From: Panagrolaimus kolymaensis
Lineage: Eukaryota; Nematoda; Chromadorea; Rhabditida; Panagrolaimidae
Direction of reading: 5' to 3'
NCBI GenBank assembly: GCA_028622995.1
Contig: JAJQJQ010000030.1
Span: 496,001 to 560,000, forward strand
DNA: 64,000 nt
Of this stretch, positions 9,919-23,199 are shown in pieces. The stretch's first letter is position 1, and every line of letters starts with the position of its first letter. Made by a program: the position numbers and the translations under genes. The notes below the pieces were generated by a model. It did not search any database and was not told the origin of the DNA. It saw only the letters and a program-made list of their open reading frames with translations.

Positions 9919-12643
9919 TCAACCTCTTGGTTGATCGTATTTGAGTCCAATGGTTTTGGTTGGAATTTCAGAAACTTCAAAGGTTTCTAATCGAGGCTCA
10001 TTAACATCATCCAAACATGCAACACCCATCGATTTTTTATCCAATTGTTGAGTCCAAATTGTATATGTTCCAGGATAAAGGAATAAAGTGTCATAACCTT
10101 TGTAAACAAAAACGCAACCCAAAGTTTTAATTTTAGCTGCAGAATCTTCAAGTTCGCAAGTTTGTTCAACCTTGGCATTTGGAGTAGTTTTATACCATCG
10201 ACAACCGATCACTCGTTCAACCGTGGATCCAGAATCATCTCGAATTACGCAACCAACGGGTTTATGACCAAATTTAGTTGAACGGACTTCGCATTGGTAA
10301 ACGGTTTCATCTTTATGGTATCTATCCCCATCATAAAGTCGCTTATTTCGATATTGACATCCAACACAAACTTTTTGGCATCGTCCACCATTGAGTTTAC
10401 AATAATAAAGGAATTCACCATCCTGGAAAAAAAAAATAATGTTTTTTGGTAAGTAAAATAGAGGTTTCAAAGAGAGAGGATAAATGAAATTTTAGTTCTG
10501 AGGCTCAATGATTAGAAAAACCTTTATTTATTTATAGTTTTTATAAAAAAATAAACATTTTTTATTTCTCTAAACTTTTAAATCCGAAAAATAAAACTCT
10601 TTTAAAACTAAAAAGATTTTTTTGTACATCCAAGAAAGTGCAAAATTTTGTTTACAGAAATCATTAATAACTTTTGCAAAAAAAATATTAACTTTTTTAT
10701 TTTGCTAAATTAATCACTCCAAACTGTTTTTTTTTCTATAGTAATAAACCCATCATTTATCACTTCAACTTCTCTTTTTTTAAATCTTAATTAACTATGG
10801 CAAAAAAATAAATAAAGTTAGTTGTTGTTCCACTTCATTGTCCCTCTCCTCTGTCTCTACTAATTATTACTCTTCTACGAGAGTAAGAAAAAGAAGAAAA
10901 AAACAATTGCCTATTAAAAATCGAAAGAAAAACCAATCGGAAGTTGTTTTTTTTTTATGTTTGTTGCTGTATCGTCGTCGCCCAAAAAGTAACTTTTTTT
11001 CATTGAGAAATAAAATTAAAAAAAGTGAATGAACGTGAGAAACCTTTTCTCATCATTATTTTAGCAAAAAAAAGAGGAGAGTAATTAAAAGAAAATAAAA
11101 AAAGTTTAATAAAAAAGTAAAATTGTTTCTTACCGGCCATTGTTGTCCAACATTGTAATGTTGGCCTTTATGAATGCAACCAACAGAACACATTTGAATG
11201 GAACCATTATATTTTTTCATGCATTCGTAACTGAAAAAAAAAGAAAGGGATAGAAAATTATAAAAAAAAGAAGTTTATTACTTTACTGGTAATAAAAATT
11301 TTAGTATTGGGTAATTTTTTTTAGGCCACCTCTTGAGTTGTTTTTATGAACGGAAAAAATGAAAAAGTTGCTAGCAATTTTTCTGTGGGCTAGACCAAAG
11401 TTTTGTAGAATAAAATTTCCTTTAATTTGCATAACTCTTTTTAAAAAAATGGCACTCAAATTTAAATGGAAAAATGAAAGAAAAGAAGAACAGTTTCTTT
11501 TTTTCCGAATTTGCGGCTTTTTTTGTTTAAAATTTTCTTGTTTTTAAAAAATTTTATCTGCTCAAAGTCCCCTCATTTATTGCAACTACAACTTTATAAG
11601 GACGCTGGTTGATTGGCTGGCTACTGACTGACCTTTGCTTTATTTTTATTGCAATCATTCAATTTTTTTACACAAACCCAAACAAAAAAATGAATGAAAA
11701 AGAAAACCACAAAAAACCTGTTTTCATTCCCGCTGGTCAATCGAAAAAAATGACACTTATTCGTCGCCTTTATTTTTTTTCAAGGTCTTTTTTTAAGAAA
11801 GAAAGAAGCCTCAAACCCACGCGATTTTTTTTTGAGGCTGCGTAGAAAAAAAGTTATGAGCCGCGTCTCTAAGAAGCAGAGGTGGCGTGGCAATCGAGAG
11901 GGGTAAAAAACGTGGGACATCTTTCGAAGTAAAAAAAAACAAAAACAAACCTATATTCACCAAAATCATAACGTTCACCAAGTTTGATATGTCTCGTTTT
12001 ATCATGAGTTATGCAACCACCAACTTCAATTTTAAGATATGGTCCATCTTGTTTGCATTCAAACCAATACATCTTTTTTGAATCCTCCCATGTTTGTCCA
12101 ACTTTATATTTTTGTTGGCCATCGGGTGTGCAACTAACAAATTTAAATCCAAGATAACCTTTTGCATCCAAAGCACATTCGATTTCATAGCCATTGGATA
12201 TATAGGATTGGTATAAAAACATGCGTTCATTATTTTCGCCAAAGCATCCACGGGGTTCAAGTTCACCATTTCGGCATTCATACCAATATTTTCCTGGAAA
12301 ATAAAAAAGTTTTAAAAGGGTTAAAAATTTTAAGTTTTCTTGCTTAGACTCAAAGTAATTATAATTCAAAATTAGCGGGAACAGAAAATTTTTCAAATTA
12401 TTTATTTTTTTATTTTTAAAGAATTTTGTTTCGATACTCAAACCTTTATATTTTTCTATCAAAAAAATAAATAAAATAATTACCTCGATCAATTCTGGAT
12501 CCTTCATCCCAAAGTTTCGCTAATTGTCCATTACCACTTGACCAACATTGTTTACGACTTTGTTGTAGAGTATTAGGACTATTAATTTTTGCATCCACCA
12601 AAAAAATCAAAGCCACTAATACCAAAATCAACACAGCCTTCAT
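9919..12643 (-). CDS. Secreted Cys-rich protein with MIG-18-like (Fn1-like) repeats, four exons
   Basis: Exons on the minus strand: 12643-12484, 12293-11951, 11230-11134 and 10422-9919; phases agree and the join gives 367 residues. A clear signal peptide (MKAVLILVLVALIFLVDA) is followed by about eight tandem units of roughly 37-45 residues. Each has an aromatic-x-C (YWYEC, YEIEC, YWFEC, YECM, LYYC, VYQC), then a basic or polar stretch, and closes with a GC or SC pair (PRGCF, VSCT, GGCI, VGCI, VGCQ, VGCV, LGCV). A G-x-x-W/Y element begins most units (VGQTWED, LGERYDF, VGQQWPD). This layout is that of the nematode abnormal-cell-migration MIG-18-like fibronectin type I domain proteins, which are secreted and act in the extracellular matrix or on cell migration in C. 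elegans. The last unit has lost its second GC. Introns are 190, 720 and 711 bases. The family call is by pattern memory; orthology to any named gene is not claimed. Confidence 0.75.
10423..11133 (-). other. Intron 3 of the MIG-18-like gene
   Basis: 711 bases from a GTAAGA donor to a TTTCCAG acceptor on the minus strand. The plus-strand frame at 10838-11032 is lysine/arginine-rich low complexity and is not considered a gene. No repeat or RNA is recognised. Confidence 0.6.
11231..11950 (-). other. Intron 2 of the MIG-18-like gene
   Basis: 720 bases from a GTTTGT donor to a pyrimidine-rich TTTTTCAG acceptor on the minus strand. Plus-strand frames at 11359-11547 and 11609-11845 are low-complexity Lys/Phe-rich translations of A/T runs and are rejected as genes. 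Confidence 0.6.
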
Positions 12644-15576
12644 AATTTTTCCTTTTTTTCTTAGGAAATTTGGGTGGTGGACTGATAATAGTGGTTTTTA
12701 TCAAAGTTGCTCTCTGTTTTTATATTCACAGAGAAAATATAATAAAATACAAAATAAAAAGTTTAATGTTAAAAGGTAGGAGTTTAATAGGTGGTAAAAG
12801 GTAGGAGGAAACCAGTGAGTTGTTGTTTAACACCCTTTTTTTGTAATGTTGGAGCCTCCAAAAAAATCACAAAAGTTGCTTGATGATGGGTGGAGTCGAG
12901 ACAATAAAACTTTTGGCGTCAATAAAATAAAATTAACGCTTTTTTTTCAGCCTTTGGTGAAACAATAAACAGCAACCAAATACAAAGATAATTTCAAAGT
13001 ACTACCAACAGAAAAAAAGTAGCAGTCGAGTAAGAAAAGTAGCAAGCGAACACCAAAGTTTTTTTAACAAAACCTTTCTTTTTCTTTTTCGAAATTAAAC
13101 GAAAAGAAGACAGTTTAGTTTGATGATGATTGTGGAACGGCTTGAGTTTCATTTATATACAAATTTTTAACCGGAAGTTTAATTTGATTTCCCACAAAAA
13201 AGGAGGGAGGAGATATAAACTTACTTCCGAAGAAGATGAGGTCAAAAAATGTGTTACGGTCAATAAAAGGATGACAAATTATGACATCCATATTTTTTTC
13301 ACTAAATTTTTTAAATAAGGTTAAGTATCACAAAAAAAAAAAATGGAGAAACGTTTGAGTTTTTTTCTTCGTAGAAAATGTTTTAGTTTGTTGTTAATAA
13401 AAATTTTACTTTCCTTTTTTCATTGACTTTGTAAACAAAAAATAGTTTGAATAAGAAAAAAATCATGTAAACATAAAAAAATATTTGGGTTTATTTATTT
13501 TTCTTGTTTTTATGGTTTAATTAATTTTTTTTTACTGTGAAAGATGTGAAACGACTTTATGCTAGCATTTTTTATTATTGAGGTTCTTTTGCAACAAACT
13601 TTTTTATGGCATTTTTTGATGTTTATTCTATCTAACCTTAAAAATTTTTTTATAGATTTGAAAAAAATATTAATGGCATTTTTTTAGGTTAGTGTAAAAA
13701 AATCTTCCAAAAACCCCAGGTTTTTTGAATTTGAAGTTCCAATAAAAAATCTGAACAAATGAAAACAATGAAAAGAAAAAAAAACATTTTCTTTCACGTT
13801 CGAACTAAATTTTAACAGGATTACTTTTAATAAGAATTACAAGGTTGTTAGGAAAAACTTTTTTTAGTGCGAAAATATTTATTTTTTGTATTTGTTTTTG
13901 CTAAAGAAAATTTGTTTTCGTTTTTATGGTCAAAATTCCATTTATGAAAATTTTCAACAAAACAAAAACACACATAGAGCTGTAATTGCAATTTCGTTAT
14001 TTTAAATCTATTTTAAAAGTTGGAAAAAAATTCTTAATTTTAATATTAATTTTCCTTTGTCCTTGCAAAATTTTGTAAAATTAAGTTTGCAGTTACAAAA
14101 CCAATTTTTCTTCATCTTTTCTTTACCCCGAAAAAAAACGATTATCTTTTTTTTCTTCATCTTTTTGATTATATTTTAATGATGTCTGACTGACTGACTA
14201 ACTGATATGGCGATACCCAATTAACTTTTTTTACAAAAAAAAAGTGAAAAACCAGAAACAGAAAAAGAAAAAAAGAAAAAAACTTGAAAGAAAGTCCTAT
14301 GAAACCGGAATGTCCAACCAACTCTTTCTTACTTTTTATTAAACATAGCCGCAAAAGAAAGAAAGAAAATTGTTAAAAAAAAAAATATGCGTGAAAAAAA
14401 GCTTTTGGGTGCGCCGACGATAAAAAAAAGTTTAAAAGGAAGCAAGCGAGAAAATCTTTCACGCAGCAAAAAAATGACCTTCAATGTTCAGCGTTTTCTG
14501 CTTTCCCTTTTTTTTGTTGATAATTTCACCAACTAAATAAAAAAAAAATCGGAAATGAATGAAAATGGTCTTTGTTCGAAAGAGAAGTAAAAAAAAAATG
14601 ACTAAAAAAGTAGTAATTGAAACTTTTATTTTTTTACCTTTGATAAATAAAATTCGCTATAGCCTAATTTTTTTCTTTTTGAAAATTAACAATCAGACAG
14701 TTCGTAGAAAAATAAAATAAAAAAAACTTCAGACAAAATTTAAATTTATATTTAATTCTTTAAAAAACGTATAAAATTAATTTGAATCATGAGATGGTGG
14801 CTGCTATATCTGATTTAATTTGGTGTTAATTAAAATGAAATTAATACAAAAACAACGGTAAAAATAAAAGAGTTAAAATTAAAGTGAGAACAAAAAATAA
14901 TTAATGAACACTACTATTATTTTTAATGTTTTTGTTTCATTTTTTGTGAACACTAATTGGGTGTGTAAAATTTAATTAACTTTTTTGTGTGTCTTGATTT
15001 ATTGCTTAATTTTTTTCTTTTTTAAAAATGTTTAAAGATTTTGTATTATCTTTAAAGTTTTTTTTATTATCAAAAACTTTCAAAAGTTTAGTTTTTAATT
15101 TTTTTTATTTTGAGTAAAAGAGATGTAGCTTTTTTTGCCAGAAATAAGGATTAAAAAATATTGCGTTTTCTCCTTCCTAAAATTTTTTAAAGATATTTGT
15201 AAGAAATAAATGACTTCTTTTTTTAATTAAGCCTCACAAAAACTCGTCACTCTCCTTTTAAAATTGGCAATAAAGTTATTTCTTTTCGATGAAAAATTAT
15301 CAGAGAATTTCTTTCAAAACCATTATTCTTTTAACTTTAAAAAAAAAATTAAAAAATATGTGATAGTTATTTTTTACTTAATTATTATATGTAATTTCTC
15401 AAAAGGCATTCAATAAATTATTGTATTTCTTTCCGGTCACTCTAAAAGGTCAGTGTGAAGATTTCAAAATCATATGATTTTTTCTTCTTTCTTATTCAAA
15501 CAAAAAAAAATGTTTTATTTACAAACACTTGAGTATTTGAATTTAAATGCAAAAAAAGAAAATAAAATCAATGTAA
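12644..15576. other. Gene-poor AT-rich spacer
   Basis: About 2.9 kb upstream of the MIG-18-like gene, full of A and T runs and with no frame that reads like protein. A TTTCCTAAG just upstream of the 12643 start (minus strand, about 12 to 25 bases away) might be a trans-splice acceptor, but is weak. The short frames at 13130-13318 and 14169-14354 show no coding character. No satellite monomer is present here. Confidence 0.55.
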
Positions 15577-16030
15577 AGTAATTTTTTAATACAAACAAAT
15601 AATGATGACGCAAAATGTTTTTCAAAAATACAAGTGCAATTTAATATTGAAAAAAAAGATTGGTCATCAAATGGTCAAGCAATATATTCAAATGATGTCA
15701 TTGAGGTCAAAAAAAATAAATAAATAAAATAACCATTAAACATGCATGTGTTAAATAGCTTGATTATATTTGATGCTTTTTATTCTCAAAAGAAAAAAAG
15801 AACCAAAATTAGTGTAAAAAATCAACGACGCATTGTTCAAGATTTTTTGAAACAAATAGAGGCAAGCAAATTCTATACAAAATTTTTCCTTAAAACTTGT
15901 TTAAAACTTAGCTGGATGTAAAGAGGATGAAGATATTGATAAATTAACAACAAAAATCATAGTAAATTTTGCCATTTTTCAATACAACAAAAATTTACAT
16001 TTTCTTTTTTTAACATTTGAAAAAGCCAAA
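15577..16030 (+). other. Possible exon remnants beside the satellite
   Basis: Three neighbouring plus-strand stretches read like protein although each is short. 15577-15723 is open and includes FNIEKKDWSSNGQAIYSNDV. 15742-15921 is a 59-residue frame from an ATG with NQRRIVQDFLKQIEASKFYT in its middle. After an AG at 15910-15911, 15912 onward reads GCKEDEDIDKLTTKII up to a GTAAAT. I cannot join them in a consistent phase with good splice sites and recognise no domain. They may be pieces of a decayed gene, or of a gene with exons I mis-see. Codon use resembles the genes to the left. Confidence 0.25.
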
Positions 16031-16081
16031 TAAAAGTGAGGAAAATTACCGTCATTTCTAAGTCACTTTCTTGCCGCATGT

Positions 16082-16327
16082 TTATTTGATTTGTTTGTTA
16101 ATGGGTTGTAAAAATTTACCTTTAAATGTGTTTATTAATTTTTTGCTTTCAATAAAGTTTACGAAAACCATACTTGTGTCTTTGAAACAATTATAAGGAT
16201 AGCTTCGATGAATGCAGAGAAAGATGAACAAAGGATTGGGAATAGCAATAGACGTTTTTGCAAATTTGCATGATTTGTAAATTTTTTCGAATTCTTCATC
16301 GTTTTTTCTATCAGATTTACTAAACAA
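16082..16327 (-). other. Weak minus-strand open frame running into the first satellite unit
   Basis: An 81-residue frame. Its first 19 or so residues (KSDRKNDEEFEKIYKS) are read from satellite sequence and the rest from unique sequence that contains SMVFVNFIESKKLINTFKG, faintly like an RNA-binding RNP1 strand. A GTAAAT donor follows TTTAAAG. Satellite monomers further in lose the frame a few codons past this point. It is probably not a gene in its present form, but the non-satellite part may be an old exon. Its main value is to mark the array edge. Confidence 0.2.
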
Positions 16328-17800
16328 AACTCAAATCCAATCTCAGGAAATCAAAAATTAAAAATGTTTTTCATAAAATTAAATTTTTTCTTGCATGAAA
16401 ATTTACATATTTGCTTGCCATTATTTTATGGTCGAAGCTGCGGATGATTTGTAAATTTTTTCGAATTCTTCATCGTTTTTTCTATCAGATTTACTAAACA
16501 AAACTGAAATCCAATCTCAGGAAATCAAAAATTAAAAATGTTTTTCATAAAATTAAATTTTTTCTTGCATGAAAATTTACATATTTGCTTGCCATTATTT
16601 TATGGTCGAAGCTGGGGATGATATGTAATTTTTTTCGAATTCTTCAACGCTTTTTTTATTAGATTTCCTAGAAAATTTTCAAATCCAATCTCAGGAAATC
16701 AAAAATTAAAAATGTTTTTCATAAAATAAAATTGTTTCTTGCATGAAAATTTACATATTTGCTTGCCATTATTTTATGGTTGAAGCTGCGGATGATTTGT
16801 AAATTTTTTCGAATTCTTCATCGTTTTTTCTATCAGATTTACTAAACAAAACTCAAATCCAATCTCAGGAAATCAAAAATTAAAAATGTTTTTCATAAAA
16901 TAAAATTGTTTCTTGCATGAAAATTTACATATTTGATTGCCATTATTTGATGGTCGAAGCTGCGGATGACTTATAAATTTTTTCGAATTCTTCATCGTTT
17001 TTTCTATCAGATTTACTAAACAAAACTGAAATCAAATCTCAGGAAATCAAAAATTAAAAATGTTTTTCATAAAATAAAATTGTTTCTTGCATGAAAATTT
17101 ACATATTTGCTTGCCATTATTTTATGGTCGAAGCTGGGGATGATTTGTAATTTTTTTCGAATTCTTCAACGCTTTTTTTATTAGATTTCCTAGAAAATTT
17201 TCAAATCCAATCTCAGGAAATCAAAAATTAAAAATGTTTTTCATAAAATAAAATTGTTTCTTGCATGAAAATTTACATATTTGCTTGCCATTATTTTATG
17301 GTTGAAGCTGCGGATGATTTGTAAATTTTTTCGAATTCTTCATCGTTTTTTCTATCAGATTTACTAAACAAAACTCAAATCCAATCTCAGGAAATCAAAA
17401 ATTAAAAATGTTTTTCATAAAATAAAATTGTTTCTTGCATGAAAATTTACATATTTGCTTGCCATTATTTTATGGTTGAAGCTGCGGATGATTTGTAAAT
17501 TTTTTCGAATTCTTCATCGTTTTTTCTATCAGATTTACTAAACAAAACTCAAATCCAATCTCAGGAAATCAAAAATTAAAAATGTTTTTCATAAAATAAA
17601 ATTGTTTCTTGCATGAAAATTTACATATTTGCTTGCCATTATTTTATGGTCGAAGCTGCGGATGATTTGTAATTTTTTTCGAATTCTTCAACGCTTTTTT
17701 TATTAGATTTCCTAGAAAATTTTCAAATCCAATCTCAGGAAATCAAAAATTAAAAATGTTTTTCATAAAATAAAATTGTTTCTTATATGAAAATTTACAT
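16270..17800 (+). repeat. Gene-side edge of the array, mixed A and B monomers
   Basis: The junction with unique DNA is at about 16270 (TTTGCATGATTTG against CTGCGGATGATTTG inside). Here type A units (TCATCGTTTTTTCTATCAGA, ending CAAAACTG/CTC) alternate with type B units (TCAACGCTTTTTTTATTAGA, CCTAGAAAATTTTC). The B units of this edge carry AAAATTTTC and GTAATTTTTTTCG, whereas B units deeper in carry AAAGTTTTC and GTAAATTTTTTCG, so the edge retains its own B subfamily. Single changes such as TTATATG (about 17783) are also edge-type. Confidence 0.8.
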
Positions 17801-19015
17801 ATTTGCTTGCCATTATTTTATGGTCGAAGCTGCGGATGATTTGTAAATTTTTTCGAATTCTTCATCGTTTTTTCTATCAGATTTACTAAACAAAACTGAA
17901 ATCCAATCTCAGGAAATCAAAAATTAAAAATGTTTTTCATAAAATAAAATTGTTTCTTGCATGAAAATTTACATATTTGCTTGCCATTATTTTATGGTCG
18001 AAGCTGTGGATGATTTGTAAATTTTTTCGAATTCTTCATCGTTTTTTCTATCAGATTTACTAAACAAAACTGAAATCCAATCTCAGGAAATCAAAAATTA
18101 AAAATGTTTTTCATAAAATAAAATTGTTTCTTGCATGAAAATTTACATATTTGCTTGCCATTATTTTATGGTCGAAGCTGCGGAAGATTTGTAAATTTTT
18201 TCGAATTCTTCATCGTTTTTTCAATCAGATTTACTAAACAAAAACTCAAGTCCAATCTCAGGAAATCAAAAATTAAAAATGTTTTTCATAAAATAAAATT
18301 GTTTCTTGCATGAAAATTTACATATTTGCTTGCCATTATTTTATGGTCGAAGCTGCGGATGATTTGTAAATTTTTTCGAATTCTTCATCGTTTTTTCTAT
18401 CAGATTTACTAAACAAAACTGAAATCCAATCTCAGGAAATCAAAAATTAAAAATGTTTTTCATAAAATAAAATTGTTTCTTGCATGAAAATTTACATATT
18501 TGCTTGCCATTATTTTATGGTCGAAGCTGTGGATGATTTGTAAATTTTTTCGAATTCTTCATCGTTTTTTCTATCAGATTTACTAAACAAAACTGAAATC
18601 CAATCTCAGGAAATCAAAAATTAAAAATGTTTTTCATAAAATAAAATTGTTTCTTGCATGAAAATTTACATATTTGCTTGCCATTATTTTATGGTCGAAG
18701 CTGCGGAAGATTTGTAAATTTTTTCGAATTCTTCATCGTTTTTTCAATCAGATTTACTAAACAAAAACTCAAGTCCAATCTCAGGAAATCAAAAATTAAA
18801 AATGTTTTTCATAAAATAAAATTGTTTCTTGCATGAAAATTTACATATTTGCTTGCCATTATTTTATGGTCGAAGCTGCGGATGATTTGTAAATTTTTTC
18901 GAATTCTTCATCGTTTTTTCTATCAGATTTACTAAACAAAACTGAAATCCAATCTCAGGAAATCAAAAATTAAAAATGTTTTTCATAAAATAAAATTGTT
19001 TCTTGCATGAAAATT
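17800..19015 (+). repeat. Local 3-monomer higher-order repeat, 523 bp
   Basis: The marked unit with CGGAAGATTTG, CAATCAGATTT and the rare CAAGTCCAATC recurs exactly 523 bases on (about 18131 and 18654). The neighbouring TGTGGATG units repeat with the same offset. A third related unit at 19178 lacks CAAGTCC, so the strict repeat ends near 19015. Confidence 0.75.
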
Positions 19016-22000
19016 TACATATTTGCTTGACATTATTTTATGGTCGAAGCTGCGGATGATTTGTAAATTTTTTCGAATTCTTCATCGTTTTTTCTATCAG
19101 ATTTACTAAACAAAAACTCAAATCCAATCTCAGGAAATCAAAAATTAAAAATGTTTTTCATAAAATAAAATTGTTTCTTGCATGAAAATTTACATATTTG
19201 CTTGCCATTATTTTATGGTCGAAGCTGCGGAAGATTTGTAAATTTTTTCGAATTCTTCATCGTTTTTTCAATCAGATTTACTAAACAAAAACTCAAATCC
19301 AATCTCAGGAAATCAAAAATTAAAAATGTTTTTCATAAAATAAAATTGTTTCTTGCATGAAAATTTACATATTTGCTTGCCATTATTTTATGGTCGAAGC
19401 TGTGGATGATTTGTAAATTTTTTCGAATTCTTCATCGTTTTTTCTATCAGATTTACTAAACAAAACTGAAATCCAATCTCAGGAAATCAAAAATTAAAAA
19501 TGTTTTTCATAAAATAAAATTGTTTCTTGCATGAAAATTTACATATTTGCTTGCCATTATTTTATGGTCGAAGCTGCGGATGATTTGTAAATTTTTTCGA
19601 ATTCTTCATCGTTTTTTCTATCAGATTTACTAAACAAAACTGAAATCCAATCTCAGGAAATCAAAAATTAAAAATGTTTTTCATAAAATAAAATTGTTTC
19701 TTGCATGAAAATTTACATATTTGCTTGACATTATTTTATGGTCGAAGCTGCGGATGATTTGTAAATTTTTTCGAATTCTTCATCGTTTTTTCTATCAGAT
19801 TTACTAAACAAAAACTCAAATCCAATCTCAGGAAATCAAAAATTAAAAATGTTTTTCATAAAATAAAATTGTTTCTTGCATGAAAATTTACATATTTGCT
19901 TGACATTATTTTATGGTCGAAGCTGTGGATGATTTGTAAATTTTTTCGAATTCTTCATCGTTTTTTCTATCAGATTTACTAAACAAAACTGAAATCCAAT
20001 CTCAGGAAATCAAAAATTAAAAATGTTTTTCATAAAATAAAATTGTTTCTTGCATGAAAATTTACATATTTGCTTGCCATTATTTTATGGTCGAAGCTGT
20101 GGATGATTTGTAAATTTTTTCGAATTCTTCATCGTTTTTTCTATCAGATTTACTAAACAAAACTGAAATCCAATCTCAGGAAATCAAAAATTAAAAATGT
20201 TTTTCATAAAATAAAATTGTTTCTTGCATGAAAATTTACATATTTGCTTGCCATTATTTTATGGTCGAAGCTGCGGATGATTTGTAAATTTTTTCGAATT
20301 CTTCATCGTTTTTTCTATCAGATTTACTAAACAAAACTGAAATCCAATCTCAGGAAATCAAAAATTAAAAATGTTTTTCATAAAATAAAATTGTTTCTTG
20401 CATGAAAATTTACATATTTGCTTGCCATTATTTTATGGTCGAAGCTGCGGAAGATTTGTAAATTTTTTCGAATTCTTCATCGTTTTTTCAATCAGATTTA
20501 CTAAACAAAAACTCAAATCCAATCTCAGGAAATCAAAAATTAAAAATGTTTTTCATAAAATAAAATTGTTTCTTGCATGAAAATTTACATATTTGCTTGA
20601 CATTATTTTATGGTCGAAGCTGCGGATGATTTGTAAATTTTTTCGAATTCTTCATCGTTTTTTCTATCAGATTTACTAAACAAAAACTCAAATCCAATCT
20701 CAGGAAATCAAAAATTAAAAATGTTTTTCATAAAATAAAATTGTTTCTTGCATGAAAATTTACATATTTGCTTGACATTATTTTATGGTCGAAGCTGCGG
20801 ATGATTTGTAAATTTTTTCGAATTCTTCATCGTTTTTTCTATCAGATTTACTAAACAAAACTGAAATCCAATCTCAGGAAATCAAAAATTAAAAATGTTT
20901 TTCATAAAATAAAATTGTTTCTTGCATGAAAATTTACATATTTGCTTGACATTATTTTATGGTCGAAGCTGCGGATGATTTGTAAATTTTTTCGAATTCT
21001 TCATCGTTTTTTCTATCAGATTTACTAAACAAAAACTCAAATCCAATCTCAGGAAATCAAAAATTAAAAATGTTTTTCATAAAATAAAATTGTTTCTTGC
21101 ATGAAAATTTACATATTTGCTTGACATTATTTTATGGTCGAAGCTGTGGATGATTTGTAAATTTTTTCGAATTCTTCATCGTTTTTTCTATCAGATTTAC
21201 TAAACAAAACTCAAATCCAATTTCAGGAAATCAAAAATTAAAAATGTTTTTCATAAAATAAAATTGTTTCTTGCATGAAAATTTACATATTTGCTTGCCA
21301 TTATTTTATGGTCGAAGCTGCGGATGATTTGTAAATTTTTTCGAATTCTTCATCGTTTTTTCTATCAGATTTACTAAACAAAAACTCAAATCCAATCTCA
21401 GGAAATCAAAAATTAAAAATGTTTTTCATAAAATAAAATTGTTTCTTGCATGAAAATTTACATATTTGCTTGCCATTATTTTATGGTCGAAGCTGCGGAT
21501 GATTTGTAAATTTTTTCGAATTCTTCATCGTTTTTTCTATCAGATTTACTAAACAAAACTCAAATCCAATTTCAGGAAATCAAAAATTAAAAATGTTTTT
21601 CATAAAATAAAATTGTTTCTTGCATGAAAATTTACATATTTGCTTGCCATTATTTTATGGTCGAAGCTGCGGATGATTTGTAAATTTTTTCGAATTCTTC
21701 ATCGTTTTTTCTATCAGATTTACTAAACAAAACTGAAATCCAATCTCAGGAAATCAAAAATTAAAAATGTTTTTCATAAAATAAAATTGTTTCTTGCATG
21801 AAAATTTACATATTTGCTTGCCATTATTTTATGGTCGAAGCTGCGGATGATTTGTAAATTTTTTCGAATTCTTCATCGTTTTTTCTATCAGATTTACTAA
21901 ACAAAACTCAAATCCAATTTCAGGAAATCAAAAATTAAAAATGTTTTTCATAAAATAAAATTGTTTCTTGCATGAAAATTTACATATTTGCTTGCCATTA

Positions 22001-23199
22001 TTTTATGGTCGAAGCTGCGGATGATTTGTAAATTTTTTCGAATTCTTCATCGTTTTTTCTATCAGATTTACTAAACAAAACTGAAATCCAATCTCAGGAA
22101 ATCAAAAATTAAAAATGTTTTTCATAAAATAAAATTGTTTCTTGCATGAAAATTTACATATTTGCTTGCCATTATTTTATGGTCGAAGCTGCGGATGATT
22201 TGTAATTTTTTTCGAATTCTTCAACGCTTTTTTTATTAGATTTCCTAGAAAATTTTCAAATCCAATCTCAGGAAATCAAAAATTAAAAATGTTTTTCATT
22301 AAATAAAATTGTTCCTTATATGAAAATTTACATATTTGCTTGCCATTATTTTATGGTCGAAGCTGTGGATGATTTGTAAATTTTTTCGAATTCTTCATCG
22401 TTTTTTCTATCAGATTTACTAAACAAAACTCAAATCCAATTTCAGGAAATCAAAAATTAAAAATGTTTTTCATAAAATAAAATTGTTTCTTGCATGAAAA
22501 TTTACATATTTGCTTGCCATTATTTTATGGTCGAAGCTGTGGATGATTTGTAAATTTTTTCGAATTCTTCATCGTTTTTTCTATCAGATTTACTAAACAA
22601 AACTGAAATCCAATCTCAGGAAATCAAAAATTAAAAATGTTTTTCATAAAATAAAATTGTTTCTTGCGTGAAAATTTACATATTTGCTTGCCATTATTTT
22701 ATGGTCGAAGCTGCGGATGATTTGTAAATTTTTTCGAATTCTTCATCGTTTTTTCTATCAGATTTACTAAACAAAACTGAAATCCAATCTCAGGAAATCA
22801 AAAATTAAAAATGTTTTTCATAAAATAAAATTGTTTCTTGCATGAAAATTTACATATTTGCTTGCCATTATTTTATGGTCGAAGCTGCGGAAGATTTGTA
22901 AATTTTTTCGAATTCTTCATCGTTTTTTCAATCAGATTTACTAAACAAAAACTCAAATCCAATCTCAGGAAATCAAAAATTAAAAATGTTTTTCATAAAA
23001 TAAAATTGTTTCTTGCATGAAAATTTACATATTTGCTTGCCATTATTTTATGGTCGAAGCTGTGGATGATTTGTAAATTTTTTCGAATTCTTCATCGTTT
23101 TTTCTATCAGATTTACTAAACAAAACTGAAATCCAATCTCAGGAAATCAAAAATTAAAAATGTTTTTCATAAAATAAAATTGTTTCTTGCATGAAAATT

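Noticed and set aside
10838..11845. Lys/Phe-rich plus-strand frames inside MIG-18-like introns
   Set aside because: They are translations of A and T runs on the strand opposite well-supported introns.
12645..15560. Hidden gene in the spacer
   Set aside because: Frames at 13130-13318 and 14169-14354 were read and show no domain, signal peptide or consistent splice sites.
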